Below are positions 20,417-28,899 of a stretch of 64,000 nt of DNA, one piece after another. The position numbers were made by a program, and so were the translations under genes. Position 1 is the first letter of the stretch, and every line of letters begins with the position of its first letter. The stretch covers positions 372,001 through 436,000 of the forward strand of contig CAWFPR010000005.1 of assembly GCA_963817635.1 (NCBI GenBank), written 5' to 3'. Under the pieces are notes generated by a model. It had not been told where the DNA came from. It was given only the letters and a program-made list of their open reading frames with translations, and searched no databases. The DNA comes from CAWFPR01 sp963817635. GTDB taxonomy: Bacteria; Acidobacteriota; Vicinamibacteria; Vicinamibacterales; 2-12-FULL-66-21.

Positions 20417-21689
20417 CTAGGAAATCTGGGCGCCGCCCGGGCCGGCGCCGCCGGTCACGTCGAAATCGTGCGAAGGTTCGACGGGAATCCGGCGTGTTCG
20501 CGCCCTCAGCCGCTGCGCGAACGCAGGCCGGGCCACGACCCGCATCGCACGCCGCCACAGCTCGTAGCTGTAGAAGCCGGCTGTCCGCTGCGCGAGCAGC
20601 GCCGCATCGTCCGGGCTGACGACCAGGCTCACTTCGATGTTCGGCGCAACACCGATCGGCAGCCGCTGACGACGGCAGGCGTCGTACATCGCGCGCATGA
20701 CGGTGCGCATCTCGCCGGGGTTCGGCGAGGGCCAGTCTTCCATCTCGGAGCCGATGGTGGGCCGGAAAATACACACGGTCGGGAACGCCCCGATGGCGGT
20801 GATGCGCTCGATCGCCTCGATGGTGTTCGCGATCGGCTCGAGCCCGGCGATCACCTCGCCCGACACGGCGCCGCGCCGCAGCTTCGTCGCGCAGTATTCC
20901 ATCGCCTTGAAGAAGAGCGGCTGGCCGAGCGAGCGCGCCTTGCCGGGGCAGATGCGGGAGAACCAGTACGAGTCGAGCAGTTCGACGCAGAACGAGAAAT
21001 GGTCCGCCCCGAGATCGATCAGCCGATCGGTACTGGGTGAAGTCGCGCTCGGGAGCGAGCTGCACGCCCACGAGCAGCCCCACCTCCTGCTTGATCGCCT
21101 TGACGAACGGGGCGACGGATTCGAGGCCGTGGCCTCCCTGGAATCCGCCGTTGAGATGCACGAAGGTGATACCCGACGCTTCCTTGGCGGCCCAGCACGT
21201 CTCGACGACGTCCTCGACGGTCTTCTGTTCCACTTCCGCATCGCCGACGTTGCGGCCGGTCGTGCAGAAGCGGCAGTTGAGGCCGCTCGACCAGAATTCG
21301 CAGACCGCGTTGACATAGATGCCGAGGTAGGTGCCCTGCAGCACGCCGACCCGGGACATCGGAACGTCGCGCGACGTGAGCCGGTCGTACCACCCGGGGC
21401 GCCGCGGCACGCGGACGGAATAGCTCTCGCCGTCCCGCTCGTCGTAGACCTCGTACAGCCCGGGCCCGCCAACGAGCGCGTAGGGAGACGACTGCGCGAA
21501 GCGCTCCGCGACGGGCGCGTTCATCCAGATCTCCGGCTTCAGACGGGAGCCGGTCGGGATGACGAGCTCGAGCCCGGAGCCGAGCCCTGCCCGCGTCCGG
21601 GAAATGCCCCGCGCCCCGTCCAGCGACACGTTGTCGGGGACCCGGATTCCTCTGCAGAACAGATCGATCTCGAGCTCACACGCGTTCAT
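20417..21689 (-). CDS. Radical SAM protein with CX8CX2C cluster motif (frameshifted)
   Basis: The protein begins at ATG 21689 with a GGAG ribosome site. An N-terminal ~140-residue region (LKPEIWMNAPVAERFAQSSP and YEVYDERDGESYSVRVPRR) precedes the cluster motif VCEFWSSGLNCRFCTTG. The three cysteines are spaced CX8CX2C, not the usual CX3CX2C. The following strands GITFVHLNGGFQGGHGLE and LLVGVQLAPERDF fit the TIM-barrel GGE-like and later SAM-binding positions. The frame breaks near 21030 and continues with LIDLGADHFSFCVELLDSYW, AMEYCATKLRRGAVSGEVIAG and a C-terminal GAPNIEVSLVV region to the stop at 20417. It lies downstream of hypF-hypC on the same strand. Its substrate is unknown. Confidence 0.82.
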
Positions 21690-21777
21690 CCGCACTCCCG
21701 CCTCCACCGAACGCCGCCGCTTGTTTCCGAGAGGCCCGTCGTGTCCGCCGTGCCTGCGGGAACGATCGCCGCCGGAA

Positions 21778-22104
21778 TCAGTCTTCGCGGTCCCCGCCGG
21801 CGGCGGCCATCTCGCGCACGCCGTCGCCCGACCACTCGTCGTCGCCCTCGTCGCTGACGCCGCGCAGCAGGTGATGGTACAGCGCCAGCGCCTCGACGAT
21901 GTCGTCTTCGGGAATGCGGCGTATGGCGTAGTCCACGTGATTCAGCACGTAGTCGCCGGGTTCGACGCGGCTGTCAACCAGGTCGAGCCGGACGGGCCGC
22001 CGCACGCCGAAGAAATCCACCGTGGCTACCAGGCCGTCGGCCGAGACGTCGACGACGAGCCCGGGGACACCGAGCCCCATCAGGTCTTCAATCCTTGCGT
22101 TCAC
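21778..22104 (-). CDS. hypC: HypC/HupF-like hydrogenase maturation chaperone lacking the key Cys
   Basis: A 108-residue HypC-family protein. The fold signature is clear: GLGVPGLVVDV, an ATVDFFGVRRPVRLDLV strand pair, and PGDYVLNHVDYAIRRIPEDD. HypC normally starts M-C-L-[AG]-[IV]-P-G, and that Cys holds the Fe(CN)2CO precursor with HypD. Here the corresponding position is Gly (codon GGG), so the ligand is missing. GTG 22104 overlaps the hypF stop (GTGA), giving an 8-residue extension before the MGLGVPG motif; ATG 22080 is the alternative start. It may be a degenerate or repurposed family member. Confidence 0.8.
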   Translation of the reverse strand: MNARIEDLMGLGVPGLVVDVSADGLVATVDFFGVRRPVRLDLVDSRVEPGDYVLNHVDYAIRRIPEDDIVEALALYHHLLRGVSDEGDDEWSGDGVREMAAAGGDRED

Positions 22105-24281
22105 AGGTCCCTCGCGACGGCGTCGGCCACGACGGCCTGCCCGAGTGAGAGTCCGCCGTCACCTGGCGGCACCCTCGCATGCAGTAGTACGGTGAATTCC
22201 GGTTCGAGTTCGTGCACGATGCTCTCCGTGAAACGGGGGTTCTGGAAGCAGTCGCCGCTCAGAGCCACGGGCAATCGTCCATGGACGCAGGCCACCCCGC
22301 GCACCATGTCCGCGGTGGCCGCGGCCAGCGTGTTGTGAAAACGCGCGGACACCCGGGCGGGCGGCTCTCCACCCACGAGTTCGAAGATGGCATCCCGGAT
22401 CGCGGAGCGGAGATCGACCTGCCACGGCGACGACGCCCGCAGGATGTCGTAGCGGTAGCGGCCTCGCTCGTCGTTCGCGGCCAGCTCGCTCCACTCGAGC
22501 GCCAGCTGCCCGCCGTAGGCGGCCGTGGGCCGGCCGAGCCCGAGCGCGGCCATGCCGTCGATATAGCGTCCGACGCCATGTGCGAGCGGCACCCTGGCCT
22601 GATCTCGCACCATGGCGCGCGCGGTCTCGAGATCGGGCGCCGGCACGCGCTGGAAGAGCGGCAGCGATTCGATCGGCGCCTCGCCGCCGAACGCATCGTC
22701 GGCAAGCGCCAGCGCGACGCGCCACGGCTGGTCGGTCGCGGTGTCCCCAGCCAGCGCAACGGGACGGAAGGTCGCGAGCCGCTGGAAGGTGCCGTACTCC
22801 GCCACCATGATTTCGCCGCCCCATGAAGCGCCATCCGTGCCGCGGCCTTCGGTGTCGTACGCGACGCCAATCACGGGCCCTTCGACGCCGTGCTCCGCCA
22901 TGACGCTCGCGATATGTGCGTGATGGTGCTGCACGCCGATGGCCATCGCGCTCTTCCGCACCGCGGCGTACCGCGACGACAGGTAGTCCGGGTGCAGGTC
23001 GTGGGCGACAACGGCGGGCTCGAAGTGCAGGAATCGCTCGAGGCGATCGATGGACTCGCGGTACGCGTTGAACGCGTCGAAATTCTCGAGGTCGCCCATG
23101 TGCGGCCCGAGACAGGCCTGGGCGCCGCGGGCGAAGCAGAACGTGTTGTCCTTGAGCGCCCCGCAGGCGAGCACCGGCCTGGTGACCGGCCGCCGGAGCT
23201 CAATCGCACGCGGCACAAACCCGCGGGATCGGCGGAGCACGACGGGCCGGCCGGCAATCACCCGCGCGACCGAATCGTCGCACCGCGTGACGATTTCCCG
23301 GTTGTGCAGCACCATCAGGTCCGCGATTCGGGCCAGGCGCCCGAGCGCCTCCTCGTCCGTGTAGGCGTTCGGCTCGTCACGCACCTGCGCCGAGGTCATC
23401 ACCAGCGGCCGGCCGGTCCCCGCGAGCAGCAGGTGGTGAATCGGCGAACCGGGAAGGATCATCCCGACGAGCGGACTGGACGGCGCGACGGCCCGGGCGA
23501 TCGTCGAGGGCTCGCGGCGGCCCACGATCACGATCGGGCGCTCGGCCGAGAGCAGGAGCGTTTCCTCTTCCGCCCCGAGGACGGCGAACCGGCGGGCGGC
23601 GTCGATGTCCGCCACCATGACGGCAAACGGCCTCTCGTCGCCCTGCTTCCGCTGACGCAGCAGCGCGACGGCCGCCTCCGACGTCGCATCGCACGCCAGG
23701 TGGAACCCGCCGATGCCCTTGACCGCGACGACCGCGCCGCCGAGCAGGGCCCGCGCCGCCGTTTCGATCACGTCGTCGGTCTCGAGCCGGTGACCGCCGG
23801 CGGTCGTGGCCGCGAGCTGCGGGCCGCAGACGGGACACGCGTTCGGCTGAGAGCGGAACCGCCGGCCCTCCAGCGCGACCTCCTCACGGCAGTCCGCGCA
23901 CATCCGGAAGGCCGCCATGGTCGTATTCGATCGGTCGTACGGCGTCGCGGTGGCGATCGTGAATCGCGGGCCGCAGACCGCGCAACTCGTAAACGGATAG
24001 CGGAATCGGCGGTTGGCCGGGTCGTTGATCTCCGCGAGGCACTCGGCGCACACGGGAAGGTCGGGCGGCACGTCGTCTGGAAGGCCGGACGTTTCGATCG
24101 TCATACCCACGGTGTCGCTGCGGACGAGCCCCGGGACGTTCGATTCGCGCGCGACACGAAAACCCCGGGGCCGGAAGCCCTCGTCCTGCACCGTGCCACG
24201 GACGGCGATGCGGCGCGCTTCGCCGGTGCCGTGCCGGCCGTTTTCCGCGCGTCGAACGTCGCCGGTGTTGAAGATTCGCAT
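22101..24281 (-). CDS. hypF: HypF carbamoyltransferase with shortened acylphosphatase part
   Basis: HypF makes the thiocarbamate that becomes the cyanide ligands of [NiFe]-hydrogenases. After a short N-terminal acylphosphatase-like stretch (GTVQDEGFRPRGFRVARES) come two zinc-finger pairs (CAECLAEI...CAVCGPRF and CADCREEV...CPVCGPQL), then a YrdC-like domain (GAVVAVKGIGGFHLACDA), and the Kae1-like carbamoyltransferase part (GVQHHHAHIASVMAEHG, VIGVAYDTEGRGTDG, LSGDCFQNPR). Only ~10 residues separate the acylphosphatase start from the zinc fingers, whereas canonical HypF has ~60, so that domain is incomplete. The start (ATG 24281 or GTG 24320) is uncertain; no ribosome site is visible. No hydrogenase structural gene lies in the window. 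Confidence 0.88.
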   Translation of the reverse strand: MRIFNTGDVRRAENGRHGTGEARRIAVRGTVQDEGFRPRGFRVARESNVPGLVRSDTVGMTIETSGLPDDVPPDLPVCAECLAEINDPANRRFRYPFTSCAVCGPRFTIATATPYDRSNTTMAAFRMCADCREEVALEGRRFRSQPNACPVCGPQLAATTAGGHRLETDDVIETAARALLGGAVVAVKGIGGFHLACDATSEAAVALLRQRKQGDERPFAVMVADIDAARRFAVLGAEEETLLLSAERPIVIVGRREPSTIARAVAPSSPLVGMILPGSPIHHLLLAGTGRPLVMTSAQVRDEPNAYTDEEALGRLARIADLMVLHNREIVTRCDDSVARVIAGRPVVLRRSRGFVPRAIELRRPVTRPVLACGALKDNTFCFARGAQACLGPHMGDLENFDAFNAYRESIDRLERFLHFEPAVVAHDLHPDYLSSRYAAVRKSAMAIGVQHHHAHIASVMAEHGVEGPVIGVAYDTEGRGTDGASWGGEIMVAEYGTFQRLATFRPVALAGDTATDQPWRVALALADDAFGGEAPIESLPLFQRVPAPDLETARAMVRDQARVPLAHGVGRYIDGMAALGLGRPTAAYGGQLALEWSELAANDERGRYRYDILRASSPWQVDLRSAIRDAIFELVGGEPPARVSARFHNTLAAATADMVRGVACVHGRLPVALSGDCFQNPRFTESIVHELEPEFTVLLHARVPPGDGGLSLGQAVVADAVARDL

Positions 24282-24377
24282 GGGTGACAAGAGGATGTGA
24301 TGGCAAGCGCGGTGCCACACACGTGGGCGCCGTTTGGGGCGGTTTTGCAGGATTCGGGAGGATTTTCGAGCAAAACA

Positions 24378-24393
24378 CGCCGGAATCCCGGCA
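24378..24393. promoter_or_regulatory. Palindromic site CGCCGG-AATC-CCGGCA
   Basis: One mismatch from TGCCGG-N4-CCGGCA. It lies ~100 bp upstream of hypF and ~273 bp upstream of nifJ. Confidence 0.55.
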
Positions 24394-24559
24394 CGAGGCC
24401 CGAGACACCACGCAATAGTCCCCGCCGCGGGGAATATCCCGCGTCACGCGCCGGTTCTGATTCCCCCTGCCAGTTCGGCATCCCGCTCCCACCAGGCATC
24501 CGAGGTCCGCGGCACCGCGCGACGCATCGGCGAAGCGCCGACTTGACCAGCGCCGCGCA

Positions 24560-24575
24560 TGCCGGGTTCCCGGCA
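24560..24575. promoter_or_regulatory. Perfect palindromic site TGCCGG-GTTC-CCGGCA
   Basis: The only perfect copy of the motif seen in the window, 91 bp upstream of the nifJ start codon. Its position suits a regulator acting near the promoter; binding protein unknown. Confidence 0.65.
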
Positions 24576-24665
24576 AGGACATCGCGCCGCTCTTGGAAAG
24601 ACTGGCAAATCCCCCAAAACGCGAGTAGCACACTCGTTGCTTTGGAAAGACCGGGAGGGTCTGTC

Positions 24666-27600
24666 ATGCCCACACCTGGGCGGTGGATCACGATCGACGG
24701 TAACGAAGCGGCAGCCAGCGTCGCGTACCGGCTCGCAGAGATCATCGCCATTTACCCCATCACGCCGTCATCGTCGATGGGGGAGCTGTCGGATGCGTGG
24801 ATGACGGAGCGCCGGCCGAACGTCTGGGGCGCGGTGCCGGTCGTCGCGGAAATGCAGAGTGAAGCCGGGGCGGCGGGCGCCCTCCACGGGGCCGTTCAGA
24901 CGGGCGCGCTCGCGACGAGCTTCACGGCCAGCCAGGGCCTGCTCCTGATGGTCCCGAACATGTTCAAGATCGCCGGGCAGCTGCTCCCGTGCGTCCTGCA
25001 TGTCAGCGCCCGAGCCGTGGCCACCCACGCGCTCTCGATCTTCGGCGACCACAGCGATGTCATGGCGGTCCGATCCACGGGCTGGGCCCAGCTCTGTTCC
25101 GGCTCCGTGCAGGAGGCGCAGGACCTGGCCGCCGTCGCACACGCCTCCGCGCTCGACGCGCGCCTGCCCTTCCTGCATTTTTTCGACGGCTTCCGGACGT
25201 CGCACGAGGTCGCCAAGATCCGCGCGCTGACCGACGACGACCTGCGAGCCATGGTCAACGAGGGAAACATCGCGGCGTTCCGGGCGCGTGCGTTGACGCC
25301 GGACCACCCGGTGCTGCGGGGCTCGGCGCAGAATCCCGACGTGTTCTTTCAGTCGCGCGAGGCAGCCAATCCCTATTACCTGAACACTCCCGGCGTGGTC
25401 GAGCGGCACATGCGGACCTTCGCGATGCTGACCGGCCGTCACTACCACCTGTTCGACTACGAGGGAGCGCCCGACGCCGAACGCGTGCTCGTGCTCATGG
25501 GATCGGGGGCGGAAACCGCGGCGGAAACCGTCGCCGCCCTGAACGCGCGGGGCGAAAGAGTCGGCCTCGTCAAGGTCCGGTTGTTCCGGCCGTTCAGCGC
25601 CTCGCACTTCGTTCGCGCCCTGCCGGCTACGGTCAGGCACATCGCCGTGCTCGACCGTACGAAGGAGCCCGGCGCGGTCGGTGAACCGCTCTATCAGGAC
25701 GTGGTCGCCGCGATCCACGAGGCCGTCAACGCCTCGGACGCGCCCTTCCGTTTCGTCCCCCGCGTCATCGGCGGGCGCTACGGCCTCGGCTCGAAGGAGT
25801 TCACGCCGCCCATGGCCGCGGCGGCTCTCGGGGAACTCGACGAGGCGTCGCCCCGCTCGCATTTCACGGTCGGCATCGCCGACGACGTGAGCTTCGCGAG
25901 CCTGGCGTGCGACGGGGCCATCACGACCGAGGATCCGGACGCCATCCGCGCCGTGTTCTACGGCGTGGGATCGGACGGCACGGTCGGGGCGAACAAGAAC
26001 TCCATCAAGATCATCGGTGAAGAGACCGGCCTGCACGCGCAGGGCTACTTCGTCTACGACTCGAAGAAATCGGGGGCGACGACCGTCTCGCACCTTCGTT
26101 TCGGGCCCCGCGCCATCCGCGCGTCGTATCTGATCGCGCGCGCGGAGTTCGTCGCGTGCCACCAGTGGGAACTGATGTCGCGCGTGGACGTGCTCGAGCA
26201 CGCCGCCGACGAGGCCACGGTCCTCATCAACAGTCCGTATCCTGCCAGCCAGGTGTGGAACGAGCTCGACCGCCGCGCGCAGCGGCAGATCCTCGAGAAG
26301 CGCGTGCGCCTCTTCGTCATCGACGCCGCGAAGATTGCCCTGGATGCGGGCGTCGGCAAACGGGTGAACACGGTACTGCAGACCTGCTTCTTCGCCCTCT
26401 CCGGCGTGCTGCCGCGCGAGCGGGCAATCGAGGCGATCAAGCACGCCGTCAGCAAGTCGTACGGCGCGAAGGGCGAGGCCGTGCTCCGCGCGAACTTCGC
26501 GGCGATCGACGGCGCCCTCGAGAAGCTCGAGGAAGTCGAGATCCCGCTGCAGCTCACCGCCGCGCCGGCCGCCGACCACGGGATCCCGGACGACGCCCCG
26601 GAGTTCGTCCGCAGCGTCATCGGGCCCATCATCGACGGCCACGGCGACAGGCTGCCGGTCAGCGCGCTGCCTGCCGACGGGACATTCCCGATGGGCACGT
26701 CGCGCTGGGAGAAGCGCAACATCGCCGACTTCATTCCGGTGTGGGACGACGTCACGTGCATCCAGTGCAACAAGTGCGCGCTCGTCTGCCCGCACGCGGC
26801 GATCCGGGCCAAGGTGTACGGAGCCGGATTCCTGTCGGGATCTCCGGCCACGTTCAAGGCGGCGCGGTATCGAGGGACGGAATTCGGCGAGGACGAGACG
26901 AAATACACCGTGCAGGTCGCACCCGAGGATTGCACGGGGTGCGAGCTGTGCGTCGAGGTCTGCCCCGCCAGGGACAAGGCGACCGGCATCAAGGCGCTCC
27001 GCATGGAACCGCAGCGTCCGCTTCGCGTCCAGGAGCGGGAGAACTACGCCTTCTTCCTCGAACTGCCCGAGGTGGATCGCGCGGTGTTCGCGCACGCGTC
27101 GGTCAAGGGGAGCCAGTTCCTCCAGCCGCTGTTCGAATACTCGGGCGCCTGTTCCGGGTGCGGCGAGACGCCGTACCTGAAACTGGCGACGCAGCTCTTC
27201 GGCGATCGCATGGTCATCGCGAACGCGACCGGCTGCTCGTCGATCTTCGGCGGGAACCTGCCGACCAGCCCGTGGGCCTGCAACGACGAGGGCCGGGGAC
27301 CGGCGTGGGCGAACTCGCTCTTCGAGGACAACGCGGAATTCGGCTACGGGATGCGGCTGGCGATCGACGCTCACGCCGAGGACGCCCGGCGGCTGTTGCC
27401 GCTCCTCGAGCGGGTAGCGGGTTCCGAGCTCTGTGCCGGGATCCTGGCGGCACGTCAGGACGACGAAAGCGAGATTTACGATCAGCGCGTCCGGGTCGGG
27501 CTGCTGAAGAAGCGGCTCCAGACGTGGCTCGCGGCGACGACCGAACCGGCGTCCGATCTCGTCGGGCACGCGTGGCGGCTGCTGGCCGTGGCGGACGACC

Positions 27601-28259
27601 TCGTGAAGAAGTCCGTGTGGATTGTCGGCGGCGACGGCTGGGCCTACGACATCGGGTACGGCGGGCTCGACCACGTGCTCGCCTCCGATCGCAACGTGAA
27701 CGTCCTCGTGCTCGACACCGAGGTCTATTCGAATACCGGCGGTCAGGCATCCAAGGCCACACCGCGCGGCGCCGTCGCGCGGTTCGCCGCCTCGGGCAAG
27801 CGCACCGGGAAGAAGGACCTGGGACTGCTCGCGATGACCTACGGCCATGTCTACGTGGCCCACGTCGCGCTCGGCGCCAACGACACGCAGACGGTCCGCG
27901 CGTTCCTCGAGGCCGAGTCGTACGACGGGCCGTCGCTCATCATCGCGTACGCCCACTGCATCGCCCACGGCATCGAGATCAAGGACGGCCTGGCGCAGCA
28001 GCAGCGTGCCGTCACGAGCGGGCACTGGCCGCTCCTGCGCTTCGATCCGCGCGCCGCCACCGCGGGGAAATTCCCCCTGACGCTCGACTCGAAGCCGCCG
28101 AAGATCGCGTTCACGGACTACGCCTACCGGGAAACGCGCTACCGCACGCTGACCGCCATCGACCGGGCCGCCGCCGAGCGCCTCGCCGAAGCCGCGCAGC
28201 GCGACGTGAACCTGCGCTGGCGCCTCTACGAACAACTCGCCACCATGCGGATGGACTAG
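24666..28259 (+). CDS. nifJ: Pyruvate:ferredoxin (flavodoxin) oxidoreductase
   Basis: A 1197-residue single-chain PFOR, normal length for NifJ. It converts pyruvate and CoA to acetyl-CoA and CO2 while reducing ferredoxin or flavodoxin. Domain order is complete: the N-terminal TPP-pyrimidine domain (AYRLAEIIAIYPITPSSSMG), domain II (LVLMGSGAETAAETV), the gamma part, two 4Fe-4S motifs (CIQCNKCALVCPH and CTGCELCVEVCP), and the TPP domain with its cluster (CSGCGETPYLK, then GDGWAYDIGYGGLDHVL and SNTGGQASKATPRG). The start is ATG 24666 with GGGAGGG upstream; the long open extension before it has no homology. Two palindromic operators precede it. A small membrane protein follows after 18 bp. Confidence 0.96.
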   Translation: MPTPGRWITIDGNEAAASVAYRLAEIIAIYPITPSSSMGELSDAWMTERRPNVWGAVPVVAEMQSEAGAAGALHGAVQTGALATSFTASQGLLLMVPNMFKIAGQLLPCVLHVSARAVATHALSIFGDHSDVMAVRSTGWAQLCSGSVQEAQDLAAVAHASALDARLPFLHFFDGFRTSHEVAKIRALTDDDLRAMVNEGNIAAFRARALTPDHPVLRGSAQNPDVFFQSREAANPYYLNTPGVVERHMRTFAMLTGRHYHLFDYEGAPDAERVLVLMGSGAETAAETVAALNARGERVGLVKVRLFRPFSASHFVRALPATVRHIAVLDRTKEPGAVGEPLYQDVVAAIHEAVNASDAPFRFVPRVIGGRYGLGSKEFTPPMAAAALGELDEASPRSHFTVGIADDVSFASLACDGAITTEDPDAIRAVFYGVGSDGTVGANKNSIKIIGEETGLHAQGYFVYDSKKSGATTVSHLRFGPRAIRASYLIARAEFVACHQWELMSRVDVLEHAADEATVLINSPYPASQVWNELDRRAQRQILEKRVRLFVIDAAKIALDAGVGKRVNTVLQTCFFALSGVLPRERAIEAIKHAVSKSYGAKGEAVLRANFAAIDGALEKLEEVEIPLQLTAAPAADHGIPDDAPEFVRSVIGPIIDGHGDRLPVSALPADGTFPMGTSRWEKRNIADFIPVWDDVTCIQCNKCALVCPHAAIRAKVYGAGFLSGSPATFKAARYRGTEFGEDETKYTVQVAPEDCTGCELCVEVCPARDKATGIKALRMEPQRPLRVQERENYAFFLELPEVDRAVFAHASVKGSQFLQPLFEYSGACSGCGETPYLKLATQLFGDRMVIANATGCSSIFGGNLPTSPWACNDEGRGPAWANSLFEDNAEFGYGMRLAIDAHAEDARRLLPLLERVAGSELCAGILAARQDDESEIYDQRVRVGLLKKRLQTWLAATTEPASDLVGHAWRLLAVADDLVKKSVWIVGGDGWAYDIGYGGLDHVLASDRNVNVLVLDTEVYSNTGGQASKATPRGAVARFAASGKRTGKKDLGLLAMTYGHVYVAHVALGANDTQTVRAFLEAESYDGPSLIIAYAHCIAHGIEIKDGLAQQQRAVTSGHWPLLRFDPRAATAGKFPLTLDSKPPKIAFTDYAYRETRYRTLTAIDRAAAERLAEAAQRDVNLRWRLYEQLATMRMD

Positions 28260-28277
28260 GGATTGAGGTTCCTTGAC

Positions 28278-28850
28278 ATGACCAACCAGCTCTTCGTCGT
28301 CCTTTTGATAGGCCTGGTCGTCCTCGTGTACGTCGGTCTCGCGCTGGCCAAATACCTTCGGATGCGCGGCACCCGCGTCATCGTGTGCCCCGAAAACAAG
28401 GAAGCCGCGGCCGTGAAGGTGGATGCCGCGCACGCGGCCATGACGGCGGCGTGGGAATCGCCGGACATCAGGCTGGAGTCCTGCTCGCGCTGGCCCGAGC
28501 GCGAGGGCTGCGATCAGGCGTGCACGAGCCAGATTGCCGCCGCGCCGGCCGAAACGCTCGCCTTCACGCAACTGAAGCACTGGTACAGCGAGAAGAACTG
28601 CGCCATCTGCCGCCGCGCCATCCCGCCGCTCCAACCCGTCGGTCCGAAGCCAGGCATGCTGAACGTGGCGTCGCCCGGACACGAGACCCTGAGCTGGGAG
28701 GAGATTCCGGCCGAACACCTGCCGGCGATGTTCGAAACGCACCTGCCGGTGTGCTCGAGCTGTCAGGTGGCCGAAGCGTTCCGGCGCCAGTTTCCGGACC
28801 TCGTGGTCGATCGCGACCGTCAGCCCAGCGCCGGGCCGAGCGTCCACTGA
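28278..28850 (+). CDS. Small membrane-anchored cysteine-rich protein downstream of PFOR
   Basis: A 190-residue protein starting at ATG 28278, 18 bp after nifJ. One N-terminal helix (LFVVLLIGLVVLVYVGLAL) anchors it, with a cytoplasmic-type basic segment after it. The soluble part has four pairs or near-pairs of cysteine: SCSRWPEREGCDQACTSQ, KNCAICRRAI and PVCSSCQVAEAF, plus an early Cys in VIVCPENKEA. The layout hints at a metal- or Fe-S-binding electron-transfer or sensing protein, but no CxxCH and no named family can be claimed. Tight linkage implies co-transcription with PFOR. Confidence 0.7.
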   Translation: MTNQLFVVLLIGLVVLVYVGLALAKYLRMRGTRVIVCPENKEAAAVKVDAAHAAMTAAWESPDIRLESCSRWPEREGCDQACTSQIAAAPAETLAFTQLKHWYSEKNCAICRRAIPPLQPVGPKPGMLNVASPGHETLSWEEIPAEHLPAMFETHLPVCSSCQVAEAFRRQFPDLVVDRDRQPSAGPSVH

Positions 28851-28899
28851 GAGGCCCTGACCGGCTCCCACGCGCGGACCGGCTCGTGACCTGTGCCTT

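Larger units (their letters stand above)
24282..24665. other. Divergent hypF / nifJ intergenic region
   Basis: About 384 bp without a gene. It contains two TGCCGG-N4-CCGGCA-type palindromes (24378-24393 and 24560-24575) and another inverted repeat, CGCGGG-GAATAT-CCCGCG, at 24426-24443. The repeated TTGGAAAGAC lies twice near the nifJ start (about 24594 and 24640). The nifJ ribosome site GGGAGGG ends 6 bases before ATG 24666. Confidence 0.6.

Noticed and set aside
20064..24281. A complete hydrogenase locus
   Set aside because: Only hypF and a Cys-less hypC are present; no large or small hydrogenase subunit, hypA, hypB, hypD or hypE was found in the window.
24768..28871. A very long open frame on the minus strand opposite the PFOR gene
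   Set aside because: It mirrors the PFOR gene exactly, has Arg/Asp/His-rich low-information composition and no domain; GC-rich DNA keeps antisense frames open by chance.
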